From positions 1 to 51,390 of the forward strand of contig JACKBK010000026.1 of NCBI GenBank assembly GCA_020634555.1: a stretch of DNA of 51,390 nt, read 5' to 3'. The position numbers and the translations under genes were made by a program. Shown here in pieces: positions 43,621 through 51,390 of the stretch. Positions within the stretch are counted from its first letter, which is position 1. The number at the start of each line of letters is the position of its first letter. Under the pieces are notes generated by a model. The model was not told the DNA's origin, made no database searches, and was given only the letters and a program-made list of their open reading frames with translations. Source of the DNA: Caldilineae bacterium. Its GTDB lineage: Bacteria > Chloroflexota > Anaerolineae > JAAEKA01.

Positions 43621-44975
43621 ATTTCAACGCTGGCCACGTCGCCATCCACAACCACCTTGTACGTTTTCAGCGGCTCGCGCGCCGGGCCTTTCAGCACCGC
43701 ACCGGTGGTGACGTCGAAGCAGGAGGCGTGCCACGGGCAAATGATCGTCGATCCTTCCATGTCGCCTTCGCTCAGCGGACCGTCAACGTGGGTACACTCG
43801 TCCTGCGTGGCGTAGAACGTGCCATCCACGTTGTATACGGCGACGGTGGCATTGTCCACAGTCAGCGCCATGGCCTGCCCCGGCTGCAGGTCAGCGACGC
43901 GGAACTCGTTGGCTGCCAGTGTGCGCGGCAGGACAGACTCGGCGGCCGGATGTACGTCTGCTTCAGCAAACAGGTCGGCCAGCGAGATGTCTACTTCGTC
44001 GCGCACCAGCACGGGGATGCTTAGATAGACTTTGTCGCCGCGCACCTCGACCTCGTAGCGCGGCAGTTTTGCATCGGGGTCCAGCAGCAGCTCGCCGGTG
44101 TGCAGCTTGTACTGGTAGCCATGCCAGGGACAGGTCAACACGCCGCCTTCCAACGTCCCCTTGCACACCGGCCCGCCGCGGTGGAGACAACTATTCTGCA
44201 AGGCGTGCCATTTGCCGTCCACCAGAAAAACGCCGATAGACAGCCCCTCGGCATCTATCACCTTGCGCCCGCTGTCCTTGAACTCATCGACGGTGCCGGC
44301 CAGAACCTCGCGGACCTCCACTGAGCGTGCCATACCCAGGCTGCGCTCGTAGGTCTCCAGCGCCAGCCGTTGGATCGGCGCCTCGTTGATGTCCTCGGGC
44401 GCCTGGTAGGTCTCGGCCTCGCGACCCTCGCCGTAGACACGCGACAGCAGTTCCAGCAGCACCATCAACAGCGCGTTCCAGCCGCGCATGGCGCGAAACG
44501 CCAGATCGGGATCGACGCTGTGCAGCTCCGCGTCCAGCGCCTGGCCGATGCGCTGCTGCACGAACCCCACCATGCCCATGACGTAGCGCTCGGGAATGTA
44601 GATGCTCGCGTCGGCACCCTGAGAGGTGTGGGCGCGTCCCACGTAGTCCACAAAGCGGGCGTAGTCCTCGTCGAACACCGCTGATGCCGTGCGCCGCCAG
44701 AAGGTGGCTTGGTGCTGCATCCGCAACCGCAAGTAATCCTGATCGATGGACCCGTCCTTGCGCTGGAAGTGCTTGCGCGTCGCCGGGAAGCTGAGAAGCT
44801 GGGCGTAAAAATCAGCCACGATGGCAGGGATATGTTTCTCGACGATAAAACGGGTCGCGCGGATGGCTTCGGCGTGTTCGGGCTGGAAGTCCACGAACTG
44901 GGCCATGAAGTCGAAGTAACGGCCGGCATCGGCCGCGCCGCGCTTGAATCGTTCCTGGGTGGTGAGTTCGGTCAT
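43617..44975 (-). CDS. Protoglobin-like domain fused to two Rieske [2Fe-2S] domains
   Basis: 452 residues; AGGAG precedes the ATG. Residues about 15-185 are a globin-sensor/protoglobin domain: FVDFQPEHAEAIRATRFIVE, proximal-His candidate His115 in YVGRAHTSQGADASIYIPER, and a helical end. Residues about 225-322: Rieske 1 with Cys263-x-His265 and Cys282-x2-His285 (CPWHGYQY). Residues about 355-452: Rieske 2 with Cys394-x-His396 and Cys413-x2-His416 (CPWHASCF). In both, 16 residues lie between the ligand pairs. No signal peptide, so cytoplasmic. A heme that binds O2 or NO wired to two iron-sulfur centres would suit a dioxygenase or reductase; the next gene is a likely NAD(P)H reductase. No methyl-accepting or cyclase output domain is present. 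Confidence 0.9.
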   Translation of the reverse strand: MTELTTQERFKRGAADAGRYFDFMAQFVDFQPEHAEAIRATRFIVEKHIPAIVADFYAQLLSFPATRKHFQRKDGSIDQDYLRLRMQHQATFWRRTASAVFDEDYARFVDYVGRAHTSQGADASIYIPERYVMGMVGFVQQRIGQALDAELHSVDPDLAFRAMRGWNALLMVLLELLSRVYGEGREAETYQAPEDINEAPIQRLALETYERSLGMARSVEVREVLAGTVDEFKDSGRKVIDAEGLSIGVFLVDGKWHALQNSCLHRGGPVCKGTLEGGVLTCPWHGYQYKLHTGELLLDPDAKLPRYEVEVRGDKVYLSIPVLVRDEVDISLADLFAEADVHPAAESVLPRTLAANEFRVADLQPGQAMALTVDNATVAVYNVDGTFYATQDECTHVDGPLSEGDMEGSTIICPWHASCFDVTTGAVLKGPAREPLKTYKVVVDGDVASVEM

Positions 44976-45028
44976 TGGTTTCTCCTGGGATCACTCATTG
45001 ATACTGACGAGAATAGATGGTAAACTGC

Positions 45029-45057
45029 TTGCACATAAACGCCCTTGGAGCTAAAAT
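45029..45057 (+). promoter_or_regulatory. Promoter of the toxin-antitoxin pair
   Basis: TTGCAC (45029-45034), 17-base spacer, TAAAAT (45052-45057), 30 bases before the antitoxin ATG. Confidence 0.6.
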
Positions 45058-45087
45058 GAGGATACACTGATTACCTGGAGTTATGCG

Positions 45088-45333
45088 ATGACTGTTGTAG
45101 CAAAGAGCACGCGCGACGATACCATCTTCCTGCCGGAGGATCTGCTTACCCTCCTAAGTCTAAAGGAGGGAGATGCCGTCAAAGCCATTATCGATGGCCA
45201 GACATTAAAGGTCGCTCGATTGGAGGCATTTCTAAAACTTCGTGGAACGCTGGCGGACGATGATGCCTTTGACCAAGCCATCGAAGAACTGGAACAGGGA
45301 TGGACAGCGTGGAACACACCCGCCTCTGCATAG
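45088..45333 (+). CDS. AbrB/MazE-type antitoxin
   Basis: 81 residues. Swapped-hairpin DNA-binding N-terminus (DDTIFLPEDLLTLLSLKEGDAVKAIIDGQTLKV, read in parts) and an acidic C-terminal helix (DDDAFDQAIEELEQGW) that would block the toxin. GGAG lies 7 bases before the ATG. It overlaps the PIN toxin gene by 34 bases. Such antitoxins repress their own promoter. Confidence 0.85.
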   Translation: MTVVAKSTRDDTIFLPEDLLTLLSLKEGDAVKAIIDGQTLKVARLEAFLKLRGTLADDDAFDQAIEELEQGWTAWNTPASA

Positions 45334-45716
45334 ATACCGGTCCATTGATCGCGTACCTCAAGGGCCGCGATCCAGGCGCCAGCGCTGTAGAACATGCCGT
45401 GCGAACCGTTGATTGCTATGTTACAGCGATTACGGCCTATGAATTGCTCTTTGGGGTAGCACGAACTCGTAGTCAAATCGGTGAAGATGCTTTGTTGGGG
45501 ATGATGCAATCGATTTCGTTTGACTTTGCCAGCGCTCGCCGTGCGGCTGAGCTTCATGACTACCTCATTCGACGCAACCAGGATATCGGCATCAAGGATG
45601 TAATGATAGCCGCCATCTGCCAGGAGCACGAGTTGCCTCTGCTCACACTAAACGAACGGCATTTCGAACGCGTGCCCGTCTTGACAGTTGTAGCTCCATC
45701 AGAAATCCTGCCATAG
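45300..45716 (+). CDS. vapC: PIN-domain toxin (VapC-type ribonuclease)
   Basis: 138 residues. Catalytic acidic residues of the PIN fold: Asp12 in CIDTGPLIAYL, Glu48 in AYELLFG, Asp100 in IGIKDVMIAA; the fourth position is NERHF near residue 119. VapC toxins cut tRNA or rRNA when released from their antitoxin. The start codon is inside the antitoxin gene, giving translational coupling. Confidence 0.9.
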   Translation: MDSVEHTRLCIDTGPLIAYLKGRDPGASAVEHAVRTVDCYVTAITAYELLFGVARTRSQIGEDALLGMMQSISFDFASARRAAELHDYLIRRNQDIGIKDVMIAAICQEHELPLLTLNERHFERVPVLTVVAPSEILP

Positions 45717-45718
45717 AT

Positions 45719-47017
45719 TCACACTTCGTTCCTGACAATTTCATTGGGGGTGTGGTCTCTCAGCCAGACGCTTACGTGTTCCGGCTGCAGCGTTTCCTGG
45801 ATCACCTGGGCCAGCTCGGCCGTCAGCGCATCCAGGTCAGTTTCGTCGCGTGCGGCGACGGCGAACTGCGCCAGCACCTGCTGGGCGTCGTATTTCTTGC
45901 GAAAGAAGCGGCGGTCGATCCAGTTCTGAACCCGCCGGCGCAGAGGGCTGAACAGCGCAGCGATCAACAGGGTCGATACGACGATGGCCAGCGCCGACTG
46001 CTGGCCGGTGATGCTGGAAAACAGCGCAGTCAGCAAGGTCACGCTGCCGAAGTAGACCAGGGCCAGCAAGACCGTCAGCGCGGCATAGACCAGCGTGCGC
46101 CGCACGATGACGTCGATGTCCCACAGCCGGTAGCGCAGGATCGCGAAGGCCAGCGTCAGCGGCACCAGCAGGATCATCGCCAGCATAACAACCGTTGCTA
46201 CAATCCTGAACTTCAACCAGCCCGGCTGCAAAGCCAGCGCAACCGGCTCGAACAGCACGAAGTAGGCCAGCATCGCCAGCACCGTGCCGGCCATCCCCAA
46301 CACCACCCACTTGGTCTGCTGGCGCTGCAACGGATCCGAAACGCGACGGTAGCGGTACACCTGTGCGCCGATCGCCACGAAGTAAACCACGAGAAGGATA
46401 ACCAGGAATGCGCCACTGTAGGTTCCCATCTCCAGCCCAAAACCGGCGGCCACGATGACCTGCTCAATCGCCGCCAGCACCACCAGTAGAAGCAACAAGT
46501 AGCGCGTCCAGCGGGGAACAAACCGGCCGTTGGGGAACACCAGCAGCAGCGCGGCGAAGGACAGCGCACCAATCGTCCCCAGCAACGTGACCAGCCGCGC
46601 GGCGACCAGGGAACTTTGCGCCAACAGCGGCGCGCCGTTTGACATGTAGCTCAGCCAGAAGGCCACCAGGGTAAACGACGTCAGCAGGCCGATCCATTCA
46701 TGGCGGGCGCGCCAGAACACAACCAACGCCATCGCCGCGCAGACGATGCCCAGCATCGCCTCGACCATCACCTGGAAGGCCGCGTATTGCGCAACCGTCA
46801 GCCCGGCGGCGGCAAGTTCAGGCAGATCCTCCACCCGCAGCGCGAAGACGGAACAGGGCGCGGCGCTGCACGCCTGCCTCATCGCCCGCGCCAGATGCGG
46901 CAGCGCGGCCAGAAACACCAATCCATAGACCGAAACCAGCACCACCCAAACGATCTGGGCGACCAACGGCGTCCCGCTACGCGCATCCACCGTCGATTCA
47001 GACTGTACCGTTTGCAC
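45719..47017 (-). CDS. Multi-pass membrane protein with sensor-kinase-like tail, family copy C
   Basis: 432 residues from GTG at 47017, overlapping the end of the GNAT gene by 20 bases. About ten to eleven helices, LRYRLWDIDVIVRRTLVYA loop, RRRVQNWIDRRFFRKKYDAQ, tail PEHVSVWLRDHTPNEIV with a longer end than the other copies. Third gene after methyltransferase and acetyltransferase genes. Ends convergent with the toxin gene. Confidence 0.82.
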   Translation of the reverse strand: MQTVQSESTVDARSGTPLVAQIVWVVLVSVYGLVFLAALPHLARAMRQACSAAPCSVFALRVEDLPELAAAGLTVAQYAAFQVMVEAMLGIVCAAMALVVFWRARHEWIGLLTSFTLVAFWLSYMSNGAPLLAQSSLVAARLVTLLGTIGALSFAALLLVFPNGRFVPRWTRYLLLLLVVLAAIEQVIVAAGFGLEMGTYSGAFLVILLVVYFVAIGAQVYRYRRVSDPLQRQQTKWVVLGMAGTVLAMLAYFVLFEPVALALQPGWLKFRIVATVVMLAMILLVPLTLAFAILRYRLWDIDVIVRRTLVYAALTVLLALVYFGSVTLLTALFSSITGQQSALAIVVSTLLIAALFSPLRRRVQNWIDRRFFRKKYDAQQVLAQFAVAARDETDLDALTAELAQVIQETLQPEHVSVWLRDHTPNEIVRNEV

Positions 47018-47555
47018 CGACTGCTCCCGTCTGCCAATCCTGACGCAATAGTCCCATCAAAACCAGTTCGTCGTAGCTGCCATCGCTCCAGACGTGCTGG
47101 CGCAGCCGGCCTTCCTCGACAAAGCCACAGGCGCGATAGGCGCGTATGGCGCGCTCGTTGCGGGCGTGCACCTCCAACCATACCTTGTTCAGGTTATGGT
47201 GGCGAAAACCGTAGTCCACCAACAGTTGCACAGCCTCGCGGCCGTAGCCCTGGCCCCAGTACGCCTGGTCGCCGATGGTGATCCCCAACTCCATACGCCG
47301 CGCCACCGGGTGATGGTTGAACAGCGCGCACTGGCCGATGAACACGCCATCGACCACGATGGCAAAGCTTGTTCCATCGCGCCCGCCGTTGCCGGCCGAC
47401 GAGTCGAACTCGGCTTCCAGACGCTCCAGCGACTGTGGTATCGGCGGGTCGCCGCCGCCGGCCAGCTCGACCGCCACGTCGTTGTTGAACTGGTTCAGCC
47501 GCGGCAGGTCATCCCGCCGAATCGCGCGCAGAACGACCCGCTTACCCTGAAGCAC
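46998..47555 (-). CDS. GNAT-family N-acetyltransferase (RimJ/RimL-like)
   Basis: 185 residues from GTG at 47555, chosen for GAGGAG 6 bases upstream. Signatures: LQGKRVVLRAIRRDDLPRL, ELGITIGDQAYWGQGYGREAV (acetyl-CoA loop QGYGRE), NLNKVWLEVHARNERAIRAY and CGFVEEGRLRQHVW. The group acetylates protein N-termini or small amines. The gene overlaps the methyltransferase end by 14 bases and the membrane gene start by 20. Confidence 0.9.
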   Translation of the reverse strand: MLQGKRVVLRAIRRDDLPRLNQFNNDVAVELAGGGDPPIPQSLERLEAEFDSSAGNGGRDGTSFAIVVDGVFIGQCALFNHHPVARRMELGITIGDQAYWGQGYGREAVQLLVDYGFRHHNLNKVWLEVHARNERAIRAYRACGFVEEGRLRQHVWSDGSYDELVLMGLLRQDWQTGAVGANGTV

Positions 47556-48369
47556 GGGATACTCCTCCAGGCTTGCGGCAGACGAAGACAATCGCGTCGG
47601 TGTGTTCTGCGCCGAAGGGAATGCCGGTGTAGTCGCCGGTAACCTCGATGTCCGCAAAGCCGGCCAATTGCAGCATCGTGACGACCTCAGCCTTGAAGTA
47701 CCAGTGGTTCTGGCCGGCGTGGACCTCCTCGCCGAGCAGCGTCTCGCCGTCCATCAGCCGATAGCGGCGCTCTTCACAGCTCAACTGCTCCACCGGATCG
47801 ACGCCGGTGGTGCGGCGATCCACCACCAGCCGCCGCTCGCCGCCCAACTCTTTCACAACGTGCGGTTTCCACTCGCCGGGATACACGCGCTCCTTCTCCG
47901 GGTTGCTGTAGTCATAGTCGCCCCAGTCGCCCCAGTAGACGTTGAACGCCAGCACGCCGCCGGGCCGCAGGTGCTCGTAAAACCGCCGCAGCGCCTCCTG
48001 GGCGTTGTCGCGACCGACCACGCACGTCCAGCTTCCGCACGGCACGTAGATGCAGTCGTAGCGTTTCGGCAGGTCCAGTTCCTGCATCGGCTGGCAGTAC
48101 AGCACCGGGGATAGCCCTTCGGCCTCAGCCCTTTGCCGGCAGACCGCCAGCATGTCAGCCGAGCTATCCACACCCTCGACGGCCAGTCCGTCCTTCAGGT
48201 AGCGGCGCATCAGCCTGCCCGCGCCGCAGGCAACGTCCAGCGCCAGCCCGCCGGCCTGCTCGACCACCTGCTTGTAGAAGTCGTGATCCCACGAAGGATC
48301 GTCGTAAGCCGACCAGTGCATGGCCGCCAGCCCGGAATACATATCCACTTCGTCGTATCTGTCCATCAT
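47542..48369 (-). CDS. Class I SAM-dependent methyltransferase
   Basis: 275 residues; AAGGAGG before ATG at 48369. Motif I LDVACGAGR (from Leu44), acidic ribose ligand in VEGVDSSADML, and the post-motif HLRPGGVLAFNVY. C-terminal half has an extra beta region (GEEVHAGQNHWYFKAEVV) typical of small-molecule methyltransferases. Substrate unknown. First gene of a methyltransferase-GNAT-membrane protein operon with overlapping ends. Confidence 0.9.
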   Translation of the reverse strand: MMDRYDEVDMYSGLAAMHWSAYDDPSWDHDFYKQVVEQAGGLALDVACGAGRLMRRYLKDGLAVEGVDSSADMLAVCRQRAEAEGLSPVLYCQPMQELDLPKRYDCIYVPCGSWTCVVGRDNAQEALRRFYEHLRPGGVLAFNVYWGDWGDYDYSNPEKERVYPGEWKPHVVKELGGERRLVVDRRTTGVDPVEQLSCEERRYRLMDGETLLGEEVHAGQNHWYFKAEVVTMLQLAGFADIEVTGDYTGIPFGAEHTDAIVFVCRKPGGVSRASG

Positions 48370-48393
48370 GCTCCTCCTTCTTCAAACGGATTC

Positions 48394-49464
48394 CTAGAGG
48401 CCGAACACCTGCTGCACCAACAGTTGCACGCCCCAGACAATGAGTGGCAAGAGGACTGCGGCCATAAAACCAGCCAGAGTCCCTGATTGCCACGGCCACG
48501 TGGGCAGCTTCTCGACCACGCCGCGCTCGACCAGCAAAGCATCCATCACCTCACGCAACGGAGCCAGCGCGCCGACTTCCTCCGCGTCGATCCGTCGATG
48601 CAACTCGGCAAACGCGGCCTGCAAGCGGCCGTTGATCTCGGTCAGATAGTCTTCCTTGACCGCGCCGATGCGCCTGTGGATGTCGAACAGGGTCGTGACG
48701 AACGAAACGGCAACGACTGCCAGAACCAGGCTGGTCGTCATGGTCCAGGGAATGTTGCGCACCAGCGCCGGGAAGAACAGCACACCGGCATACACGACGA
48801 TGAGCCAGCCAATGCCCATGCGCAGGGTCAGCGCCGAAAACGCATAGAGCTCGCCGGAGCGAAAAAGATCCAGTCGCTCTGCCCGGGCATAGGTCTGGCG
48901 GATCAGCCGCAGTTGGCGATACGTCAGGTAGATCGCGGCGAAGATAAACGCCGAACCAAACATGCTGAGCGTCGTGTTGACGAAGGCCGCGAGGCGGGTA
49001 TCCATGAATGGGCTGGCTACCTCCGGGAACGCACGAACCGAAAACAACGCTAACAGCATCCCGAGTATGGTGCCGATCAACGTGCCGCGCCATGGTAAAA
49101 CGGTAAACTCGTAGCGGAGATTGGAGAATGCGTCGTCCGCCAGGTTCAAGGCCGGTCGAAACGCTGCTACAGCGTCGCCCGCGGTCTTTTCCAGGTAGTA
49201 GATAAGCCCCAGACTATAGGGGATCCACGTGTTGATCAACAGCACGCGCTGGTCAATCTGCCATCGCGGCAGAATTCCTTCGTGCCAGACCGTTAAGTGT
49301 ACCGTTGCGACAAGAGCGACCCAGATGCCGATCAACACGACCGGAACCGGCACGGGAAGGCTTCGCATCCATCGCAGGAGGCGGTCGATCCAGCTCGGCG
49401 GATAAGGGCGGGCAGTCACGAAGTGGGCATCACTTGATGCCTGCTCGGGGATTGTCGTATTCAT
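48394..49464 (-). CDS. Multi-pass membrane protein of unknown family
   Basis: 356 residues from ATG at 49464 (AGGA 7 bases upstream). About six to seven hydrophobic helices, with a soluble helical segment (about 270-330, EINGRLQAAFAELHRRIDAEEV) before the last helix. A DIHRRIGAVKEDYL stretch hints at a cytoplasmic coiled region. I do not recognise the family. It is followed by the methyltransferase operon 24 bases later. Confidence 0.7.
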   Translation of the reverse strand: MNTTIPEQASSDAHFVTARPYPPSWIDRLLRWMRSLPVPVPVVLIGIWVALVATVHLTVWHEGILPRWQIDQRVLLINTWIPYSLGLIYYLEKTAGDAVAAFRPALNLADDAFSNLRYEFTVLPWRGTLIGTILGMLLALFSVRAFPEVASPFMDTRLAAFVNTTLSMFGSAFIFAAIYLTYRQLRLIRQTYARAERLDLFRSGELYAFSALTLRMGIGWLIVVYAGVLFFPALVRNIPWTMTTSLVLAVVAVSFVTTLFDIHRRIGAVKEDYLTEINGRLQAAFAELHRRIDAEEVGALAPLREVMDALLVERGVVEKLPTWPWQSGTLAGFMAAVLLPLIVWGVQLLVQQVFGL

Positions 49465-49582
49465 GAGGTGTCCTGGGTCACGGGATGTGCGGCAATTATC
49501 GCCGCTAACCCGTTCAACGGCAAACCCGTTGCGAAGCGACAAAGATGATGTCAATCAACTCGTACCCACCAGCAGCCGAGGA

Positions 49583-50830
49583 TCAGTGCTTGCGCAGCCA
49601 GATGCTGATATGCTCTGGCTGCATAGTCCTCTGTACTACGCGAACCAACTCCGATGTCAGCGCATCCAGATCAGTCTCGTCGCGCGCCACCAGGGCAAAC
49701 TCAGCTAACACCGTTTGCGCGTCGTAGCTGCTGCGGAAGAAGCGCTGGTCAATCCAGCGCTGAACCCGGCGGCGCAACGGGTTGAACAATGCGGCGATCA
49801 ATAACGTCGAGATCACAATCGCCAACGCCGACTGCTGGCCGGTCGCTCGTGAGAAGAGGCTGGTCAGCAACGTAATGCTGCCGAAGTAAACCAGCAGCAA
49901 CACCGCCGTGAGCAGCGCATAGCTGACCGTGCGCCGCAGCACCAGGTCGATGTCGTACAGCCGGTAGCGCAGCATGGCAAAGCCAATTGCCAGCACCGGC
50001 AGAATCGGGGCAGTGTTGACCAGCAACGCGCCGAACGGTATATCAGCCGCGAACGCCAGCGCCAATCCCAGCACCACCAGCAGCGCGGTGGCAGCCAATC
50101 CGACCAGCAACCATTTGATCTGTTGCTTCTCGACCGGTCCCGAACGACGGTAGCGCGCTGCGACCTCACCCAGGACCATCAGTAACATGAACGGCATCAT
50201 CGGCACGCCGAAGGCAAACAGAGCGTTGTACAGCACCTCCGGATGGCGAGTGACGAACGGGTTAGCGACTTGGTAGGCAGAAGTCATGGGCTGTTCAACA
50301 GCAGCCGCTATCAACAAACAACCGGTGAAGATCACCAAGGGAACGCCGATTGCAATCGCCCAATTACGGCTCAGAAAGTGTCCGGTGGGAAAAACTGCCA
50401 TCAGCAGGACCAGTATTGCATACACAATGATCCAAATCCAGTTGCTCATCCACGCGACGATCTGACCGCCGGCCAACGGCGCCGCAGCAGTCAGGTTCAT
50501 GTAGACGGTCAGCTCACTGAACGCCGGGATCAACAAATAGAGCATGCCGAGGAGAATCATCAACCGGCCAACGCGGTTGCGCTCATGGCGGCTGACGATG
50601 ATCACGCCCAGCGCGGTCGTCAGCAGCGGTACCGCGACCCCAATCAGAAATATGTTGATGAGCGCGGGCAGATTCGCGCGCGTGCCGGCAGACGTGCCCC
50701 AGGAAGCAGGGACCATGGTGTTCAGGTTGACGATGTACAAAATCAGCGTGCCAATGCTCAGCGCCAGAACCAGCGCCAGCAGCAGCCACAGCGCCGAGAT
50801 GCGCCGGTTCGAAGTGGTCGGAGAATTCAT
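49583..50830 (-). CDS. Multi-pass membrane protein with sensor-kinase-like tail, family copy D
   Basis: 415 residues from ATG at 50830, just after a standard promoter (-10 at 50837-50842), so the leader is very short. About ten helices, LRYRLYDIDLVLRRTVSYA loop, RRRVQRWIDQRFFRSSYDAQ, tail ARDETDLDALTSELVRVVQ...ISIWLRKH. Most diverged of the four copies and lacks the shared CGTAAC signature. Confidence 0.82.
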   Translation of the reverse strand: MNSPTTSNRRISALWLLLALVLALSIGTLILYIVNLNTMVPASWGTSAGTRANLPALINIFLIGVAVPLLTTALGVIIVSRHERNRVGRLMILLGMLYLLIPAFSELTVYMNLTAAAPLAGGQIVAWMSNWIWIIVYAILVLLMAVFPTGHFLSRNWAIAIGVPLVIFTGCLLIAAAVEQPMTSAYQVANPFVTRHPEVLYNALFAFGVPMMPFMLLMVLGEVAARYRRSGPVEKQQIKWLLVGLAATALLVVLGLALAFAADIPFGALLVNTAPILPVLAIGFAMLRYRLYDIDLVLRRTVSYALLTAVLLLVYFGSITLLTSLFSRATGQQSALAIVISTLLIAALFNPLRRRVQRWIDQRFFRSSYDAQTVLAEFALVARDETDLDALTSELVRVVQRTMQPEHISIWLRKH

Positions 50831-50836
50831 GGGGCG

Positions 50837-50865
50837 ATGATAATCCAAACTCTGTACACGGTCAA
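50837..50865 (-). promoter_or_regulatory. Promoter of membrane gene copy D
   Basis: Minus strand TTGACC (50860-50865), 17-base spacer, TATCAT (50837-50842). The -10 box ends 6 bases before the ATG, so the message may be leaderless. Confidence 0.6.
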
Positions 50866-50888
50866 GTCAACTCCGAATATCCAGCACC

Positions 50889-51347
50889 TCAATTTTGTGA
50901 CGCCTGGCTGCGCGCTGTCAACAGGCCAAGCACCAGACCGTAGACCAGATGCGCGACAGCCCGATGCGCCAGGCCAATATCCATCAGCAGCGGGTTAAGA
51001 GCCGCCACCGCCGCCTGGGCGATCACCAGCAGAAGCAGGCCATAGACCAGCCCGCCAAGCCAGGCGGGCAGTTGGGGGAGCCTGCGGTGGATCGGCCACC
51101 AAATCAGCCCCCAGATCACGCCATAGACACCACTGACGGCCAGATGCGCCAACAAACCGGACACCGGGTTTTCCAGCGCACCTCCCAGCCGTGTCCAAAT
51201 CATCACCGGGCCAATGCCTTGCAGCAGACCAACCAACACGATATAGGCCGCCATGGCCAGCCCGGCGACCAGCCCGTGGAAAAGCCCCCCTACCGCCGCG
51301 TCGCCGGCGGTTGTGGACTTACTTGAATAGGTGTTTGTGGGTGCCAT
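50889..51347 (-). CDS. Small four-helix membrane protein
   Basis: 152 residues; AAAGGA precedes the ATG. Four hydrophobic helices with small-residue-rich faces (GLFHGLVAGLAMAAYIVLVG, AVSGVYGVIWGLIWW, WLGGLVYGLLLLVIAQ, AVAHLVYGLVLGLL). The repeated HxxYGxxxG pattern resembles uncharacterised YagU/DUF-type membrane proteins. Function unknown. Confidence 0.7.
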   Translation of the reverse strand: MAPTNTYSSKSTTAGDAAVGGLFHGLVAGLAMAAYIVLVGLLQGIGPVMIWTRLGGALENPVSGLLAHLAVSGVYGVIWGLIWWPIHRRLPQLPAWLGGLVYGLLLLVIAQAAVAALNPLLMDIGLAHRAVAHLVYGLVLGLLTARSQASQN

Positions 51348-51390
51348 GGGATTGTTCCTTTCCCAGCAGGTTGCGTGCGTGCAGTTGGTC

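Noticed and set aside
49465..49560. Possible fifth copy of the CGTAAC promoter signature (CGCAACGGGTTTG)
   Set aside because: The repeat, GGAC and TATC parts are not at the fixed distances seen in the other four sites.

Overview
The window reads as a GC-rich chromosomal segment of a member of the Chloroflexota, probably an Anaerolineae- or Caldilineae-like lineage. This is inferred from gene content and style: large secreted LamG proteins ending in a MPLIVR-type tail, an N-terminal dockerin-like cassette behind signal peptides, many-membrane-segment proteins that end in a sensor-kinase-like tail, and a BTAD/nSTAND/WD40 giant. No rRNA, CRISPR array or complete insertion sequence was seen. One tRNA (Arg, anticodon TCG) is present.

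Layout. 1-7.9 kb: secreted proteins (a partial LamG protein, a beta-lactamase-fold serine hydrolase, a dockerin plus tail-fibre-like repeat protein, a trypsin-like protease). 8.4-16.3 kb: the DNA repair and stringent response genes uvrA and rel, split by an AT-richer type II restriction-modification island whose controller gene has a textbook tandem C-box; then tRNA-Arg. 16.3-20.9 kb: a secreted 5'-nucleotidase, a zinc-ribbon membrane peptide with an LCP protein, and a YceI lipoprotein. 21-25.5 kb: a DUF418 membrane protein, two alpha/beta hydrolases, DUF1622 and DUF1801 proteins. 25.6-41.9 kb: an accessory region with a glycosyltransferase, a serine hydrolase, a duplicated cupredoxin lipoprotein, an SRPBCC protein, broken dockerin DNA, an NHL lipoprotein, the BTAD-nSTAND-WD40 regulator, a cytochrome P450 and a phosphotransferase. 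42-45 kb: a disulfide-type flavoprotein and a globin-Rieske-Rieske fusion. 45-51.4 kb: a VapBC-type toxin-antitoxin pair, methyltransferase, GNAT and membrane proteins.

Three signals stand out. First, a protoglobin-like domain fused to two Rieske [2Fe-2S] domains lies directly upstream of an FAD/NAD(P) disulfide-type oxidoreductase; together they could form a three-part analogue of flavohaemoglobin. Second, four upstream regions share a promoter-like signature with identical spacing (CGTAAC-N6-CGTAAC-N7-GGAC-N8-GATA, with degenerate positions). They lie in front of the cupredoxin operon, the SRPBCC unit, the P450 operon and a membrane gene, and so predict a small regulon. Third, one membrane-protein family occurs here as four full copies and three decayed or internally deleted copies, usually as the last gene behind unrelated enzyme genes; three of the four shared promoters are directly linked to a member or remnant of this family.
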